DNA from: Candidatus Shapirobacteria bacterium
GTDB taxonomy: Bacteria; Patescibacteriota; Microgenomatia; UBA12405
NCBI GenBank assembly: GCA_026395315.1
Contig: JAPLYY010000020.1
Span: 1 to 15,620, forward strand
Reading direction: 5' to 3'
Length of the DNA: 15,620 bases
The notes beneath the pieces are model-generated. The model saw only the letters and a program-made list of their open reading frames with translations, did no database searches and was not told where the DNA came from. Position 1 is the first letter of the stretch. Each line of letters opens with the position of its first letter. Positions 13,458-15,620 of this stretch are shown in pieces. The translations under genes were made by a program, and so were the position numbers.

Positions 13458-14636
13458 TTATTTTTTCCTCCAAATAATTTTATTGTAAACAAACCAGTTG
13501 AGAGGAATAGTTAGACCAAAGATGGCGATAACTTGATATAAAAATAGTTTATCACCAAAGACAGAGGTTAGTAGGGCAATAACAACCGACGGAATGACAA
13601 CGCCAGTTATTAACGACGATAAATTAAACGTAATAAATTTGGAAATTAGTTGGTAGGGACTGGTAATTTTTTCTTTGGCAAATGTCCAGACGTTATTCCA
13701 GGTAAAGTTGGAGATTATAGCTAATTCAGCAGCCAAAGCGTTGCAGATACCGTTTAAAAGGCTAATGTTGGAATTTGGCCGGATTAGGATACCTTTAAAT
13801 ATTTTGGCACCAAGGGTATTGACGACAAATCCAAAACCGCCGACAATACCGAATTTAAGAAACTTTTGGGTAAATTCGTCATGCCATCGGCAGAGAATAG
13901 AAACCTTAAGAATATCTTTGGCTGTATCTTTGGCAATTTTTGATTCACCGGTTTCACGAAGACCGAATTGTAAGGGAATTTCTTTAAATTTAGCCTTTAA
14001 TTGAATCATCCGGAAGAGTAGTTCGATTTTATATCCGAATTTGAGCGAATAGAGGTGATCAAGGTCGATGTGATCAACAAAACCCTTGACCCGGGAAGCA
14101 CGAAGGCCGGTAGTGGGATCAGTGACCTGAAAAAAAGGTTTAAAAGTAAAAAACATGACAAAACGGGAAGTAAAACCACCGACATAAGTAAAGAATTTTC
14201 GTTTGAAGCTCCAAAATTCAGGGACAGATCCCCCTTTGATTTTGCGTGACCCAATGACAAAATCATAACCATTATCAATTTCGACCAATAGTTTAGGTAT
14301 ATCCTGAGGAGGATGCTGGAAATCACTGTCAAATTCAATAACCACATCGGCGGAGAGCTTGTCCATAGCGTAGTGAAAACCTTTGGTGATGGCATTGCCC
14401 ATACCCAGCTTGACGGGGTTGATAAGCAGATGGAGATTGGGATATTTCTGTTGAAGATTTTGGACTATTTCGTAGGTTTTGTCAGGAGAAGTGTCGTCGA
14501 CAATTAAAACCGGACAATTCCAGTTGGTGATAGCCGGAATAATCTCTTTAAACAAGGTATCGATCATGGCGGTTATTTGACCGGCTTCGTTGTAGGTGGC
14601 GATGACAATGACGGCAGTGTGAGTGTCGATATTCAT
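13458..14636 (-). CDS. GT2 glycosyltransferase (polyprenol-phosphate mannosyl/glucosyltransferase-like) fused to a GtrA domain
   Basis: A 392-residue fusion. Residues 8-245 form a DPM1-like GT-A domain that transfers a sugar from a nucleotide sugar to polyprenyl phosphate: VIVIATYNEAGQI, LIVDDTSPDKT, GMGNAITKGF, and FDSDFQHPP with the metal-binding D103 and D105. Residues 257-390 form a GtrA domain of four membrane helices with NFTWNNVWTF (310-319) and a matching NWFVYNKIIW end; GtrA proteins are thought to flip or present lipid-linked sugars. Substrate and acceptor are unknown. ATG 14636 is chosen over 14651, which lies inside the promoter. A TATACT box 5 bases upstream suggests a leaderless mRNA. 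It heads a unit with rmlA and a membrane protein, fitting cell-envelope glycan synthesis. Confidence 0.9.
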   Translation of the reverse strand: MNIDTHTAVIVIATYNEAGQITAMIDTLFKEIIPAITNWNCPVLIVDDTSPDKTYEIVQNLQQKYPNLHLLINPVKLGMGNAITKGFHYAMDKLSADVVIEFDSDFQHPPQDIPKLLVEIDNGYDFVIGSRKIKGGSVPEFWSFKRKFFTYVGGFTSRFVMFFTFKPFFQVTDPTTGLRASRVKGFVDHIDLDHLYSLKFGYKIELLFRMIQLKAKFKEIPLQFGLRETGESKIAKDTAKDILKVSILCRWHDEFTQKFLKFGIVGGFGFVVNTLGAKIFKGILIRPNSNISLLNGICNALAAELAIISNFTWNNVWTFAKEKITSPYQLISKFITFNLSSLITGVVIPSVVIALLTSVFGDKLFLYQVIAIFGLTIPLNWFVYNKIIWRKK

Positions 14637-14641
14637 AAATG

Positions 14642-14647
14642 AGTATA
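14642..14647 (-). promoter_or_regulatory. -10 box (TATACT) of the glycosyltransferase-rmlA unit
   Basis: TATACT on the minus strand ends 5 bases before ATG 14636, the leaderless spacing seen elsewhere in the window. It sits 16 bases from the trmD -10 box on the opposite strand. Confidence 0.55.
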
Positions 14648-14663
14648 ACAAAGAAAAGATTGA

Positions 14664-14669
14664 TAAAAT
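14664..14669 (+). promoter_or_regulatory. -10 box (TAAAAT) of trmD
   Basis: TAAAAT ends 5 bases before ATG 14675. The whole divergent region between the two start codons is 38 bp. The box supports the shorter TrmD start (MKIDVITLFP) over the ATG at 14639. Confidence 0.55.
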
Positions 14670-14674
14670 ATATT

Positions 14675-15319
14675 ATGAAAATTGATGTAATTACCTTATT
14701 TCCCAAAATGTTTGAGTCCCCTTTTGGAGAAAGCATAATTGCCAGGGCGATAAAAAATAAAATACTGGAACTTAAGTTACACAACATGAGGGATTGGGCC
14801 TGGAATAGCTACGGGGCGGTGGATGATAAACCCTATGGCGGCGGAGTAGGGATGTTGATTAGAGTGGATGTGATTGACAAGGCATTAAAAGATATAAAAA
14901 CAAATAAGAATACACGGGTGATTTTGACGAGCGCCAAGGGAAAAAGATTTACCGAGCAGGATGCCCAAAGATTGGCTAAATATGATAATTTAATTTTTAT
15001 CTGCGGACATTACGAGGGTTTTGATGAGAGGGTGTCAAAATTAGCCGATGAAGAAATTTCGATTGGTGATTATGTGTTGACCGGTGGCGAATTACCAACA
15101 ATGGTGATGATTGATACAGTCACCAGGCTATTATCGGGAGTGTTAGGTAAAGACGAATCGAGTAAATGCGAGAGTCACTCAGAAGAAAACTATATAGAAT
15201 ATCCCCAATACACCAGGCCGGAGGAATATTTGGGGGTAAAGGTGCCGGAGGTATTAAAATCGGGTGACCCTAAGAAAATAGATCAGTGGCAACAAGAACA
15301 GCCAGAAGGGCATAAATAA
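14675..15319 (+). CDS. trmD: tRNA (guanine-37-N1)-methyltransferase TrmD, C-terminally short
   Basis: SPOUT-family enzyme that makes m1G37 next to the anticodon and so prevents frameshifting. The N-terminus MKIDVITLFPKMFESPFGESI is typical. The trefoil-knot SAM site is seen in DDKPYGGGVGML, ICGHYEGFDERV and ISIGDYVLTGGELP, and the hinge and C-domain in EYPQYTRPEEYLGVKVPEVL. At 214 residues it is about 40 shorter than E. coli TrmD (255) and ends at KIDQWQQEQPEGHK, before the usual RT..RRPDLL helix. The other two frames do not continue that motif, so no frameshift is suggested. Its last 50 bases overlap the end of a convergent gene. It is the only plus-strand gene here after 12280. Confidence 0.95.
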   Translation: MKIDVITLFPKMFESPFGESIIARAIKNKILELKLHNMRDWAWNSYGAVDDKPYGGGVGMLIRVDVIDKALKDIKTNKNTRVILTSAKGKRFTEQDAQRLAKYDNLIFICGHYEGFDERVSKLADEEISIGDYVLTGGELPTMVMIDTVTRLLSGVLGKDESSKCESHSEENYIEYPQYTRPEEYLGVKVPEVLKSGDPKKIDQWQQEQPEGHK

Positions 15320-15536
15320 GGTATTCGAGCATGATTGTCAGATGTAAATCTCCCCGTTGATAATGGTGGTATAAACCCCAGGAAAGGTAAAAGCCAGCTA
15401 CCAGATAAATAATATAGCGTTGAATAAACGGCTCAAAACGGAAAACAAACAAAAGGATTAAAGCAATAAAAAAACCTGAACTTAGGATAAGATAATGAGA
15501 TGGGTGTTGGAGAACATGCTTAAACAAAAATTTCAT
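15270..15536 (-). CDS. Small membrane protein of unknown function
   Basis: An 88-residue protein with about three hydrophobic helices near 16-34, 39-56 and 67-85, separated by short polar turns (RFEPFIQR, HHYQRGDLHLT). There is no signal cleavage site or cysteine. The His/Arg/Asp-containing loop HHYQRGDLH is the most distinctive part. I cannot name a family. It is supported as a gene by its length within AT-rich DNA, its ATG 6 bases after the stop of a same-strand partial ORF, and its membrane-protein composition. Against it stands a 50-base overlap with the end of trmD, although such convergent overlaps occur twice more in this window. Confidence 0.65.
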   Translation of the reverse strand: MKFLFKHVLQHPSHYLILSSGFFIALILLFVFRFEPFIQRYIIYLVAGFYLSWGLYHHYQRGDLHLTIMLEYLIYALLAVLVATDLFS

Positions 15537-15542
15537 AATTGG

Positions 15543-15620
15543 TTAAAATATCCTTCCCTGCTGAGAGAATAATAATAAAAATAAAATAACAATTAAAAAG
15601 CCGATATGGCCGGAGGCTGA
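15543..15620 (-). CDS. C-terminal tail of a membrane protein (cut by window edge)
   Basis: The last 25 codons and TAA stop of a minus-strand frame that enters from the right edge. It reads SASGHIGFLIVILFLLLFS and then QQGRIF, one membrane helix and a short basic end. The stop is 6 bases before the next gene's ATG, consistent with an operon. At this length the frame could be chance in AT-rich DNA, so the call is tentative. Confidence 0.4.
   Translation of the reverse strand, partial: SASGHIGFLIVILFLLLFSQQGRIF

Noticed and set aside
14006..14395. 129-codon ORF overlapping the GT2-GtrA gene in another frame
   Set aside because: The glycosyltransferase frame contains the FDSDFQHPP and DPTTGLRA motifs across this stretch; the alternative frame is a shadow.
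1..15620. CRISPR array, transposon, prophage or toxin-antitoxin module
   Set aside because: No repeat-spacer pattern, transposase, integrase, phage gene or recognisable toxin was found on either strand; the only repeats are the two inverted repeats listed.

Overview
The window looks like a compact, AT-rich chromosome segment from a Candidate Phyla Radiation (Patescibacteria) bacterium, possibly of Microgenomates type. This assignment rests on style rather than on a marker gene. Genes are packed with gaps of 0 to 40 bp or with stop/start overlaps. Several enzymes are shorter than usual (ValRS, TrmD, pyruvate kinase). Most first genes of a transcription unit have a TATAAT-like hexamer only 4 to 11 bases before the start codon, which fits leaderless mRNAs. 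Small unrecognised secreted or membrane proteins are common. TAA, TAG and one TGA (the kinase at 4091) all act as stops, so the standard bacterial code fits. There is no rRNA, CRISPR array, insertion sequence or phage gene.

Layout. (1) 1-3369, minus strand: one operon read from the right, with a lipoprotein, an RRM-type RNA-binding protein, a tRNA-dihydrouridine synthase (Dus), a small coiled-coil protein, thioredoxin and RlmN (cut by the window edge). Three of the six genes concern RNA binding or modification. (2) 3388-4055, plus strand: a glyoxalase-II-like MBL hydrolase, then tRNA-Gln(CUG) whose -10 box contains the hydrolase stop codon. (3) 4091-7174: an adenylate-kinase-like enzyme and a membrane-anchored protein (minus), a secreted protein (plus) sharing a divergent promoter with the anchored one, and a beta-CASP MBL nuclease (minus). 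(4) 7175-7279: the only gene-free stretch longer than about 40 bp, holding a perfect inverted repeat. (5) 7280-8251, minus: an acyltransferase-3 membrane protein. (6) 8282-12280, plus: a tightly coupled operon with a 53-aa unrecognised protein, ValRS, a staphylococcal-nuclease-like protein and a pyruvate kinase lacking the B domain. (7) 12277-14636, minus: a GT2-GtrA fusion glycosyltransferase, RmlA and a four-helix membrane protein, a small cell-surface glycan module. (8) 14675-15319, plus: TrmD. (9) 15270-15620, minus: a small membrane protein and the C-terminal tail of another.

The most unusual points are the pyruvate kinase without its lid domain, a 28-bp perfect palindrome carried in frame inside dus, the coupled 53-aa ORF before valS, shared back-to-back -10 boxes driving leaderless divergent genes, and tail-to-tail coding overlaps at all three convergent protein-gene pairs. 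I did not find a clearly new multi-gene defence or mobile system.
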